Assembly (NCBI GenBank): GCA_042096155.1
Contig: JBELMC010000068.1
Coordinates: 1 to 15,339 of the forward strand
Reading direction: 5' to 3'
From: Dinoroseobacter sp042096155
GTDB lineage: Bacteria; Pseudomonadota; Alphaproteobacteria; Rhodobacterales; Rhodobacteraceae
Length of the DNA: 15,339 nt
Each line of letters begins with the position of its first letter. Within the stretch, counting starts at the first letter, position 1. A model generated the notes under the pieces. That model saw nothing but the letters and a program-made list of their open reading frames with translations. It had not been told where the DNA came from and did no database searches. Both the position numbers and the translations under genes were made by a program. Positions 1-7,405 of this stretch are shown here, in pieces.

Positions 1-637
1 TGTGCATGTCATGCTCAACCAACAAAACGGTTGTGCCAAACCGCTCTTGTACGTCCAGAATGAAGCGCGACATATCGGCGGTTTCTTCGCGGTTCATGCC
101 GGCGACGGGCTCATCCAATAGTAAAATCTTGGGCTCCATAGCCAACGCGCGACCAAGTTCCACTCGCTTTTGCAATCCATAAGGCAGCGCCGTGATCGGT
201 GCCTTGCGAATGTGGTCGATCTCAAGAAAGTCGATCACCCGCTCTTCCAGGTCGCGGCGCAGTTCAAGCTCTTCTTTCTGTGCAGACCCGAAATACATCA
301 GCGCCGACCACACATTGGCCGATAGGCGCGTGTGACAGCCAAGCTTGATGTTGTCCAACACGCTCATGCCCCGAAACAGCGCAATGTTTTGAAAGGTGCG
401 CGCGATCCCCAACTCGGCACGCGCATTGGGCTTGAGCCCACCAAGGTCCTGACCGTCAAGTTCGACGCGGCCACGATCCGGTTGATAAAACCCAGAAATG
501 ACGTTGAAGAGAGATGTCTTACCAGCCCCATTGGGCCCTATCACCCCTGTAATTTGTCCTTCGGGTGCGTCAAAGGACACGCCCTGCAACGCCTTGACGC
601 CACCAAACGACAATTCAACGCAGTCCACTTTCAGCAT
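1..637 (-). CDS. livG: LivG-type ABC transporter ATP-binding protein, 3' part beyond the window
   Basis: This is the ATPase subunit of a branched-chain amino-acid (HAAT) type ABC importer, which powers uptake from the inner face of the membrane. The ATG at 637 is preceded by a strong GGAGGA ribosome site, and 212 codons are visible. Seen directly: Walker A GPNGAGKT at residues 34-41, an LPYGLQKRVELGRAL signature region, Walker B ILLLDEP, and the H-loop histidine in LLVEHD at the window edge. Family members are usually about 250-270 residues, so roughly 40-60 C-terminal residues are missing, only because the window ends. It is transcribed away from a TetR regulator and an acyl-CoA dehydrogenase. 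In that setting LivG-like importers often carry carboxylic or fatty-acid-like substrates rather than leucine, so the substrate is open. The ABC family call is firm. Confidence 0.93.
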   Translation of the reverse strand, partial: MLKVDCVELSFGGVKALQGVSFDAPEGQITGVIGPNGAGKTSLFNVISGFYQPDRGRVELDGQDLGGLKPNARAELGIARTFQNIALFRGMSVLDNIKLGCHTRLSANVWSALMYFGSAQKEELELRRDLEERVIDFLEIDHIRKAPITALPYGLQKRVELGRALAMEPKILLLDEPVAGMNREETADMSRFILDVQERFGTTVLLVEHDMH

Positions 638-696
638 TCAGTCCTCCATCGTGGCCGGTGCCACGTCCCTGCCCCATCCTGCAAAAAAGATTTTCG

Positions 697-726
697 ACTT
701 TCAAGTCAAAAAATATACTTGAAAGT
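697..726. promoter_or_regulatory. Paired palindromic operator between livG and the TetR gene
   Basis: Two near-perfect palindromes of form ACTTNNAAGT, ACTTTCAAGT at 697-706 and ACTTGAAAGT at 717-726, are separated by the 10-bp AT-rich spacer 707-716. Each is the exact reverse complement of the other, so the whole block is a 10-10-10 inverted repeat with centres 20 bp, two helical turns, apart. The first extends to the 12-bp palindrome GACTTTCAAGTC (696-707). It lies 60 bp upstream of livG and 28 bp upstream of the regulator start, where a TetR dimer or pair of dimers could control both directions. A TATACT at 714-719 could be a plus-strand -10 element overlapping it. Binding by the adjacent TetR protein is inference. 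Confidence 0.7.
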
Positions 727-753
727 TTTTTGATTTACTGACAGGGTGAAAAT

Positions 754-1401
754 GTGGGTATCCAAGTCAAGGAAACGAATGTGCCGACCTTAACCACAGC
801 TTCTGAAAGCGACTCGCCGTTTAAGCGAGAGGACGTGCGCGCGCAGAAGTTGGAGTTTATCCGGTCAGCAGCGAGCAATCTGTTCAACCGCAGGGGTTTT
901 GATGCCACCTCGCTTGAGGACGTGGCCGATGCGGTGGGTATTTCAAAACCGTCGGTTTATTACTACTATCGCAACAAGTCCGAACTTTTATTTGGCTGCT
1001 ACTCCCACACGCTGGATGTTTGCGACAGGCTCTTGCAGGAGGCAGCAGATGCAGGCGGCACGGCCTTGGATCAGATCTGCTATTTCGCGCGTGGACTGCT
1101 ATATCTCAATTGCGCGAACGGGGCGATTGCCGTCGTCAGTGAAATCAGCTCGCTGCCGGGCAGTGAAATTGAGGCCTTTCGCGAGCGGACCCGACAATTG
1201 ACCCGAAAGCTGAAGGCGCTGGCGCGCAATGGCGTAGAAGACGGTTCGTGCCGCAGCGACATGGGTGACATTATGACGATGTTTATCATGGGTGGCATCA
1301 ACTGGACCCCTCGTTGGTACCAAGATAGCGGCCCACTCACCGCAAGCGAAATCGCGGATGCCTACATTGAATTTCTGATCGGCGGCATCGCGGCGCGCTA
1401 A
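754..1401 (+). CDS. TetR/AcrR-family transcriptional regulator
   Basis: This is a 215-residue TetR-type repressor. The N-terminal DNA-binding domain covers about residues 28-75. Its helix-turn-helix runs roughly from TSLEDVADAVGISKPSVYYY, followed by the typical YRNKSELL, and the rest should be the ligand-binding and dimerisation domain. The start is a GTG at 754 with AGGG about 8 bp upstream. A second in-frame GTG at 781 also has a plausible ribosome site and would shorten the non-conserved N terminus by nine residues. It diverges from a LivG-type ATPase and is followed 45 bp later by an acyl-CoA dehydrogenase, so it probably senses an acyl-CoA or related acid and controls both units through the paired palindromes at 697-726. 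The ligand cannot be read from the sequence. Confidence 0.93.
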   Translation: MGIQVKETNVPTLTTASESDSPFKREDVRAQKLEFIRSAASNLFNRRGFDATSLEDVADAVGISKPSVYYYYRNKSELLFGCYSHTLDVCDRLLQEAADAGGTALDQICYFARGLLYLNCANGAIAVVSEISSLPGSEIEAFRERTRQLTRKLKALARNGVEDGSCRSDMGDIMTMFIMGGINWTPRWYQDSGPLTASEIADAYIEFLIGGIAAR

Positions 1402-1446
1402 CACCGAAAGTTAACCTACACGACACCAAAATTTTGATGAGGCCCC

Positions 1447-3177
1447 ATGACATATCGCGCCCCGCTGACCGACATCCGCCATTGCTTCGACAATATCATT
1501 GATTTTCAAAAGCTCGCAGAGACCGAACGGTTCGCAGATGCAACGCCAGATGTGGTCGATGCGATACTCACAGAGGTCGGGCGCTTGGCAGAACAAGCGC
1601 TCGGACCGCTGCAAACGCCTGGCGATACAGGCAGTCGCCTTGTCGATGGGCAGGTTCAAACCCCCACCGGATTCAAAGCCGGTTATGACGCAGTGCGCGA
1701 CGGCGGTTGGGTCGGCCTCGCGGCCACACCGGATTATGGCGGCATGGGTCTGCCCCTCACGCTTCAAATGGCTGCGAATGAGATGATATCGGGGGCATGT
1801 TTGTCATTGAGCTTGTGTCCGCTTTTGTCGCAAGGCGCAATCGACGCGCTCGCTCACCATGCAACGGATGACCTCAAAGAGGCGTATCTTGGCAAGTTGA
1901 TTTCCGGCGAATGGACCGGCACCATGAACCTGACTGAACCGCAGGCCGGATCCGATCTGGCGGCGCTGAAGTCAAAGGCCGAACCGGTTGAGGATGGGTA
2001 CAAGGTCACGGGCCAGAAAATCTATATCTCATGGGGGGACCACGATTTGACCGACAATATCGTGCATTTGGTCTTGGCGCGGCTGCCCGATGCCCCTGCA
2101 GGATCGAAAGGTCTGAGTTTGTTTTTGGTGCCGAAAGTTTTGCCGGATGGCACCGTCAATGCGGTCAAGACCGTCTCGCTTGAACACAAGCTCGGCCTGC
2201 ACGGATCGCCAACCTGTGTGTTGTCGTTTGAAGGCGCCCAAGGGTGGATCGTGGGCGAAGCGCATAACGGCCTGGCCTGCATGTTCACAATGATGAACAA
2301 CGCGCGTCTTGGTGTCGGCATGGAAGGGGTCGGTGTGGCCCAAGCCGCATTTCAAAAAGCCAAAGAGTATGCCAATGAACGGGTTCAGGGCAAAGCGCCG
2401 GTCCCGGCCAACACGAACCGCAGCGGCAAAATTGTGGATCACGCGGATGTGCGCCGCATGCTGATCGAAATGCGGGCTCACACCGAAGCCAGCCGCGCAA
2501 TTGCCTTAGAGACAGCTTTTGCGCTGGATATGGCCCATGCCGCGCCGGACAGCGAACGCGCAACTTGGGCTGCGTTCGGATCGTTTCTGACACCGATCGC
2601 AAAATCTTACGGCACGTCCATTGGCATGTTGGTTGCCGAACTTGGTGTCCAAGTTCACGGCGGTATGGGCTTTATCGAAGACACCGGAGCCGCCCAGTAC
2701 AGCCGGGATGTGCGCGTGACGGCTATTTACGAAGGCACCAACGGCGTGCAGGCCGGTGACCTTGTTGGCCGAAAGCTTCAAATGGACGGCGGACAGACCG
2801 CGCGCAGTTTTTTAGAGGAATGCAGGCGCGAAGCACGTTTGGCCCGATGTGAGGGCGCGATCGAAATTGCCGATTGTTTGGACAACGCATGCAAAGCAGC
2901 CGACACGGGCCTGGCTTGGATGTTGCAGCAAAATGATATTGTCGAGCGTCTGGCAGGAAGCTCACCGTTTCTGACCGCACTGGCCTACACGCGCGGCGCC
3001 GCTTTGCTAAGCCGCGGCGCGCGCGGTGCAACTGCATCGGATATGCCCAAACATCTTGTCACGGCAAAATGGACTTTGGCCCGGTTTTATGCAACGCAAG
3101 TCGCCAGTCATGTCCCAGCCCTGATTGGATCTGCCGTTGCCGGAAGCGCCGTGCTGTACGACTTTGATGCAGCTTGA
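1447..3177 (+). CDS. Acyl-CoA dehydrogenase, large DmdC/FadE5-like type
   Basis: This is an FAD-dependent acyl-CoA dehydrogenase that introduces the alpha-beta double bond of an acyl-CoA. At 576 residues it is clearly longer than the usual 380-400-residue enzymes. It has the extended N- and C-terminal regions of the group containing methylmercaptopropionyl-CoA dehydrogenase DmdC and mycobacterial FadE5. Seen: MNLTEPQAGSDL at 160-171 (FAD/substrate region), QVHGGMGFIED at 402-412, and YEGTNGVQ at 428-435, where Glu429 fits the catalytic base. The ATG at 1447 has GAGG just upstream. It sits 45 bp after the TetR gene and is probably cotranscribed with it. A role in DMSP-derived methylmercaptopropionate breakdown is possible in a roseobacter, but general fatty or short-chain acyl-CoA oxidation is equally compatible, so no gene symbol is given. 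Confidence 0.9.
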   Translation: MTYRAPLTDIRHCFDNIIDFQKLAETERFADATPDVVDAILTEVGRLAEQALGPLQTPGDTGSRLVDGQVQTPTGFKAGYDAVRDGGWVGLAATPDYGGMGLPLTLQMAANEMISGACLSLSLCPLLSQGAIDALAHHATDDLKEAYLGKLISGEWTGTMNLTEPQAGSDLAALKSKAEPVEDGYKVTGQKIYISWGDHDLTDNIVHLVLARLPDAPAGSKGLSLFLVPKVLPDGTVNAVKTVSLEHKLGLHGSPTCVLSFEGAQGWIVGEAHNGLACMFTMMNNARLGVGMEGVGVAQAAFQKAKEYANERVQGKAPVPANTNRSGKIVDHADVRRMLIEMRAHTEASRAIALETAFALDMAHAAPDSERATWAAFGSFLTPIAKSYGTSIGMLVAELGVQVHGGMGFIEDTGAAQYSRDVRVTAIYEGTNGVQAGDLVGRKLQMDGGQTARSFLEECRREARLARCEGAIEIADCLDNACKAADTGLAWMLQQNDIVERLAGSSPFLTALAYTRGAALLSRGARGATASDMPKHLVTAKWTLARFYATQVASHVPALIGSAVAGSAVLYDFDAA

Positions 3178-3594
3178 GGCGTTGAGTTCCATTTTCATAC
3201 GCGGCGCAGGGACCCGTCCGACGTAAATCCGTTTTGTCGTTGTCGCAGCACTTTTCAGGAACCCTTACGTTTTTTCGGTCCGGGCCCAGTTGCGACATAT
3301 GCTTTGCAACGGGCCGGACGGCATGCGCTGACAAAGCTCAGACGAAAGACGCCGCTTCTTTCAAGCAAGATCTGCAGTGCCGCGAATGTCAGCATCCGCT
3401 TGCAGCCCGGTTGTGTTTCGATTTCAAAACCTGTTGTCGGTCTTTTCAAAACATATGGATGTCCACCGTCCTGGCATAGACCCACATGGCAATCGCCCTT
3501 TGCCAATGTATTGCCAAAGGACACAATTGCTTGCTTGTTTCCCGTGTCGATTATCGATGAAACATTGAACATCTCGATATTCGAATTGGACCTA
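3178..3594. other. Non-coding or decayed stretch, no recognisable gene
   Basis: This is the first 417 bp of a roughly 1-kb region between the acyl-CoA dehydrogenase and the MATE gene. Open frames of 60-117 codons exist on both strands, but none has a recognisable motif, a convincing ribosome site or a protein-like composition. The only structure seen is an imperfect hairpin, CCTTTGCCAA at 3497-3506 pairing with TTGCCAAAGG at 3511-3520, with one C-C mismatch and a TGTA loop. It has no following T-run, so it is not a clear terminator. Since insertion-sequence debris follows, this part may also be eroded transferred DNA. Confidence 0.5.
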
Positions 3595-3780
3595 TCACGG
3601 TTTTATACCGCTGCTTTCATCACATTTATCGACCACCTTGTGGAAGCTGTTGCGTGAAGGCCCCATGACATTGCAGGCCTGCGAAACGCACCTGAGCAGC
3701 TTGGCCAGTGCCAAGCCGCCCCAGCTTCGGTTTGGTGCTCTTGTTTTGAGTACTTGTGTTTGACCGACACTCCTCCTCAC
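3595..3780 (-). pseudogene. Probable IS481-type transposase N-terminal fragment
   Basis: A short minus-strand frame contains LAKLLRCVSQACNVMGPSRNSF (about 3646-3711). This resembles the N-terminal helix-turn-helix of IS481-like DDE transposases, whose usual form is LA..LGNVS.AC..MG.SR..FY. The match breaks off after about 30 residues and a stop follows at 3595-3597, so neither a catalytic DDE domain nor a full-length protein is present. The preceding PNRSWGG also resembles the family's N-terminal lead-in. No terminal inverted repeats were found. I read it as an old, truncated insertion-sequence remnant. The similarity is short and from memory, so confidence is moderate. Confidence 0.5.
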
Positions 3781-3888
3781 GCTCCATATGAGAAGACATG
3801 TTAGATCAGGTCATGTGCTTTACCCTGAGGATTTGCCAGGCGGGACGACGACCGTCCAAACCTGTACCGTGCCTCTGGTGCGCCAATC

Positions 3889-4155
3889 CTTTTTCTTTTG
3901 CTTTTGCGGGACCTTCAGCCATCCACGCCGCCAAACCGGCTCCACCCGCTTGTGGTTCATATTCCAGCCCGCGTTGTTCGGGAAGCCGGTGACCCTGCAA
4001 TAGTCGTCGGATCCGAACCGATCGGCCAGCTCGACGATGTCATCAGCCCGGCCCTGCGGAACCTTGCGCTGCGCCGAGCGATGCTGGCCGAGCGTGCGCA
4101 AGGCGCGGTTCTGTACCAGCCCCGACGGCTGGAGCTCTATTGTGAATGACCGCAA
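3889..4155 (-). pseudogene. IS3-family transposase OrfB remnant
   Basis: The minus-strand translation carries unmistakable pieces of the N-terminal half of an IS3-family OrfB transposase: TLGQHRSAQRKVPQGRAD, then DIVELADRFG, then NAGWNMNHKRVEPVWRR followed by LKVPQKQKKK. Functional proteins continue into RGRLWLNDGS and the DDE catalytic core. Here the similarity ends abruptly at about 3889, so the catalytic domain is missing. The linker between the first two blocks is shorter than usual, and the segment before NAGW is degenerate (DYCRVTGFPN where YGYRRV..LLR is expected). No OrfA partner or terminal repeats are evident. It is a truncated, non-functional insertion sequence, in the same orientation as the possible IS481-like fragment next to it. 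Confidence 0.8.
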
Positions 4156-4215
4156 AGCACCGCTCTGTCCCCGTACGCCCGAGAGACCGCTTGTGGCGAC
4201 GCGCAGCTCGACTTG

Positions 4216-5604
4216 TTACCGTCTGTGGTGAAACATTTGTAGCATCCGGGTCGAGAACCGCGCGTTTGGAGCCATAGGCAAATCAGTTCTGGCCATCAAA
4301 CGTTCGGTCAAAACCCAAGCCAACAGACCAAAGATCACACCGCCAACCGCTTGGCCGATCAACACGCCAGGGGCGCCCAGCCATGTTGCAAATATCATGA
4401 CAAACGGAATCGTGCCCAGCGTGTGGCGCCCCCAGTTCAGCCAAGTCGAATAAAACGGATGGCCCAGATTGTTGAAAGCGGCATTGCCGACAAACAAGAC
4501 GCCGTTGAAGAAAAACACCAGCGCCAAAGGCCCGCAAAACAGATACACCAGCGTCCGAGCCTCTCCGGTGGCGTTGAATATATCTGCTATGGGCGCGCGC
4601 AGCACAAACAGCACGACCGCGGCGAAGACCACGTAAATCGCCGTGAATAACAGCCCGGCACGGAAAGCACCAATCACGCGGTCCGGCAATTTTGCACCAA
4701 AATTTTGACCGATGATCGGCCCTACGGCACCGGACATTGCGAAAATCACGCCAAATGCAACAGGGGTCAGTCGACCCACCATCGCCATGCCTGCAACGGC
4801 TTCTTGTCCGAACTCGGCCATCGCGCGGGTGATATAGGCCTGACCGACAGGCGTCGCCAATTGGGTCAGAATTGCCGGACCCGCAATGGCCAGCACCGGG
4901 CCAACATCGGCACGCAGACCGGGTATGCTGGGCCGGTCCAGGCCGCCATGATGGCGAAAAATGGGGATCAACGCGACCGCACCGATGGTCACCCGTGCCG
5001 CCACCGAGGCCAATGCAGCGCCGGTCAGCTCCAGGTCCAATCCAAAAATCAAGATCGGATCGAGCACGGCATTTGCGGCCCCGCCCCAGATCGTCGCCAT
5101 CATCGCGCGACGTGCATCGCCGTGCGCCCGCAGGATCGCACCGCCAATCATACCAACAATCAACACCGGAAGGCTTGGGATAATAATTTGCAAGTAGTGC
5201 ACCGCAAGAAGGGCGGTCTCATCCGTTGCACCCAACAGGCCCACCAAAACCGCCAGATTAAACCAGACGATGGCGGCGAAAATCGCCCCGAACACAACGC
5301 CAAAAATCAACGCATGCGACGCACGTGCCCGGGCCAAAGCGGCGTTGCCTTCGCCAAGCGCTTTGGCAACCAAGGCCCCTGCCGCGATCGCCATCCCGAT
5401 GCCGAAGGACGTGGTGAAAAATAAGATCGCCCCAGCATAGCCCACGGCGGCGGCCAGTTCAGCCACCCCCAACATCGAGATGAAAATCATATCGACGAAA
5501 TCCACCAGAAACACGGCAACAAGGCCGACTGAGGCCGTCAATGACATCGTGGTGACATGGCCAAACAGGTTGCCACTTAGAAATTTTGCCTGCGCTTCGG
5601 CCAT
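4216..5604 (-). CDS. MATE family multidrug/toxin efflux transporter
   Basis: This is an inner-membrane antiporter of the MATE (NorM/DinF) family, which exports cationic drugs or metabolites in exchange for Na+ or H+. At 462 residues it has the normal family length, with about 12 hydrophobic segments throughout. Family-like stretches include the first-helix region VGLVAVFLVDFVDMIFISMLG, GDARRAMMATIWGGAANAVLDPI mid-protein and VGPIIGQNFGA in the second half. The frame stays open to 5727, but the ATG at 5604 is preferred: AAAGGGA lies just upstream, the extra 41 residues are unlike the family, and the longer form would run into gltX. It starts 107 bp after gltX on the same strand and may be cotranscribed. 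The substrate cannot be deduced. Its C terminus abuts the insertion-sequence debris but looks complete. Confidence 0.9.
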   Translation of the reverse strand: MAEAQAKFLSGNLFGHVTTMSLTASVGLVAVFLVDFVDMIFISMLGVAELAAAVGYAGAILFFTTSFGIGMAIAAGALVAKALGEGNAALARARASHALIFGVVFGAIFAAIVWFNLAVLVGLLGATDETALLAVHYLQIIIPSLPVLIVGMIGGAILRAHGDARRAMMATIWGGAANAVLDPILIFGLDLELTGAALASVAARVTIGAVALIPIFRHHGGLDRPSIPGLRADVGPVLAIAGPAILTQLATPVGQAYITRAMAEFGQEAVAGMAMVGRLTPVAFGVIFAMSGAVGPIIGQNFGAKLPDRVIGAFRAGLLFTAIYVVFAAVVLFVLRAPIADIFNATGEARTLVYLFCGPLALVFFFNGVLFVGNAAFNNLGHPFYSTWLNWGRHTLGTIPFVMIFATWLGAPGVLIGQAVGGVIFGLLAWVLTERLMARTDLPMAPNARFSTRMLQMFHHRR

Positions 5605-5711
5605 TTTGATCCCTTTCGAAAGATGCTGATTGTGGAAGAATATGTGGCTTTCGGCGAGCGTTTTCTTAAAACATTGACGAAAAAGCCTGCGAAATAGGTC
5701 TATGGCAAGGC

Positions 5712-7046
5712 TTATGGGTGCGCCCAATCGGTTTTGGGTTTGGCCTGCATCAGCGGCATGAACGCGGACATTTCCGGCCCGCGCTCATGACCGGTCAGGG
5801 CTTTTCGCAGGGGCATGAACAAAGCCTTGCCCTTGCGACCAGATCTGGCCTTCATCGCACCGGTCCAGTCGGACCATGTGGTCTCGGTAAATGGCAAGTC
5901 GGGCAAGGCGGCCAGCGCTTCAGCAACAAAATCCACATCTTCGGGATCGACCAGAGGGGTCGCGCCGGTCTTGAGAATTTCCCACCATGGCGCAATATCA
6001 GCACGGGTGGCGACATTTTCGCGGACCAATTGCCAAAACGGCTCTGCCAACGCGTTGGGCACGCCGGCGGCCCTGATCTGGGATATGACCGCACTGAGCG
6101 GAGCGCCAGCCAGGCTGCGTGCGGTCAGAGGGGCGATATCCTCGACGTCAAACTTGGTGGGAGCGGCACCAAATTGTCCGATATCAAAGCCCTCGATCAG
6201 CTCGTCAATGGTGCCGCACAGTTCAACAGGTTGGCTCGACCCAAGCCGCGCCATCAGGCTGAGCAACGCCATGGGTTCGACGCCGTTTTCACGCAGATCG
6301 CGCAACGCCAACGTGCCTAGACGTTTGGATAGGCTTTCTCCACCCGGACCGGTCAACAGCGAATGATGCGCAAAGCTGGGCACCGTCCCGCCAAGTGCTT
6401 GGATGATCTGGATTTGGGTTGCTGTGTTTGTCACATGGTCGGAGCCTCGCACGACATGGGTCACGCCCATGTCTGTGTCATCGACAACGGAGGCGATTGT
6501 ATAGAGCACTTGGCCATCTGCGCGGATCAGAACAGGATCGGATACCGACGCCGCATCGATTGCGATATCGCCCAAGATCCCATCGGTCCATGCAATCCGC
6601 TGATGGTCGAGCTTGAACCGCCAATGGGCGGATCTGTCGATGCGCAGGGCGTTTTTTTCATCGTCGGTCAAGTTCAACGCCGCGCGATCATAAACCGGCG
6701 GTTTGCCCATATTCAGTTGTTTCTTGCGCTTTAGGTCCAGCTCGGTGGGGGTTTCAAACGCCTCATAAAACCGTCCGTTTGCCCGCAAATCCTCGGCCGC
6801 TGCTGCGTAACGATCCAACCGCGCCGATTGAGTTTCAACGCGATCCCAAGTCAAGCCAAGCCATTCCAGATCCTGCTTGATCGCATCGACATATTCAGGC
6901 TTCGAGCGTTCAGGGTCTGTGTCATCAATCCGCAGGATAAACGTCCCCCCCGTCTTGCGGGCGATCATGAAATTCATAAGCGCGGTGCGCAGATTGCCCA
7001 CGTGAATATAGCCAGTGGGGGACGGTGCGAAACGGGTAACGGTCAT
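5712..7046 (-). CDS. gltX: Glutamyl-tRNA synthetase (class I)
   Basis: This enzyme charges tRNA-Glu with glutamate in the cytoplasm. In bacteria with GatCAB it may also charge tRNA-Gln. The protein has 444 residues, within the range of the shorter alphaproteobacterial GltX form; alphaproteobacteria often carry two copies. Seen: FAPSPTGYIHVGNLRTAL with the HIGH-type motif HVGN at 15-18, RIDDTDPERS at 39-48, VVRGSDH around 198-204, and the KMSKS-equivalent SLSKR at 238-242. The remainder is the anticodon-binding region. The ATG at 7046 matches the conserved N terminus, and an AAGG lies upstream. It is preceded by a 359-bp gap from nadE and followed by the MATE gene. The paralogue question (discriminating versus non-discriminating) cannot be settled here. 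Confidence 0.97.
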   Translation of the reverse strand: MTVTRFAPSPTGYIHVGNLRTALMNFMIARKTGGTFILRIDDTDPERSKPEYVDAIKQDLEWLGLTWDRVETQSARLDRYAAAAEDLRANGRFYEAFETPTELDLKRKKQLNMGKPPVYDRAALNLTDDEKNALRIDRSAHWRFKLDHQRIAWTDGILGDIAIDAASVSDPVLIRADGQVLYTIASVVDDTDMGVTHVVRGSDHVTNTATQIQIIQALGGTVPSFAHHSLLTGPGGESLSKRLGTLALRDLRENGVEPMALLSLMARLGSSQPVELCGTIDELIEGFDIGQFGAAPTKFDVEDIAPLTARSLAGAPLSAVISQIRAAGVPNALAEPFWQLVRENVATRADIAPWWEILKTGATPLVDPEDVDFVAEALAALPDLPFTETTWSDWTGAMKARSGRKGKALFMPLRKALTGHERGPEMSAFMPLMQAKPKTDWAHP

Positions 7047-7405
7047 CGATCAGGCCTTGCTGGGTGCGCGTCTCTGTTCCACATGGGCGCAGACTTGTCC
7101 AGATAACCTTCGCAGGACAACAGGTTGATTGACCTCGCCGTATCGAGACTTCTCGGCCGCGCCGGAGCAACTTTTACAACCCCTGCAAACTTATCACAGC
7201 TGAACGCGCACAAGGGCGGCACATGACGTTGGCTATTCGCTTGCAAGATTGGACTCTTTGATCGAATTGTTGCTGGAAGACTTTATAAAATCTGCGCAAT
7301 TGCAAGACCAAGCTGTCGATGGCGGGTCTGAAGGTCACAACGCCCCAGCCCTTCAGATCGAGGCACGTTTGACGCGGGCGATGCCGCTGGACCTGGCAAC
7401 CCCTG
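7047..7405. other. Intergenic gap between nadE and gltX, no gene supported
   Basis: These 359 bp contain no tRNA or other recognisable RNA. A 67-codon minus-strand frame (7043-7246) overlaps the gltX start as ATGA, which could suggest coupling, but its sequence resembles no family and it has no strong ribosome site. On the minus strand a TATAAA (7282-7287) lies 18 bp after a weak TTGGTC and could be a gltX promoter, which would give a 5' leader of more than 200 nt. A small hairpin, CGAGA-CT-TCTCG, is at 7144-7155. Confidence 0.45.

Noticed and set aside
3497..3520. Hairpin CCTTTGCCAA/TTGCCAAAGG as a terminator of the acyl-CoA dehydrogenase gene
   Set aside because: It lies more than 300 bp past the stop codon, contains a mismatch and has no T-run.
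3255..3572. 105-codon minus-strand frame in the gap after the acyl-CoA dehydrogenase
   Set aside because: It has no recognisable motif, overlaps equally long plus-strand frames and lies beside insertion-sequence debris.
4705..5424. 239-codon plus-strand open frame inside the MATE gene
   Set aside because: It is antisense to a well-supported MATE transporter and has a His/Arg/Gln-rich shadow composition with no motif.
5605..5727. Longer MATE start at 5727
   Set aside because: It would add 41 residues unlike the family and overlap the gltX 3' end; the ATG at 5604 has a clear ribosome site.
7043..7246. 67-codon frame overlapping the gltX start as ATGA
   Set aside because: The overlap is suggestive, but the protein resembles nothing, has no good ribosome site and can arise by chance in GC-rich DNA.
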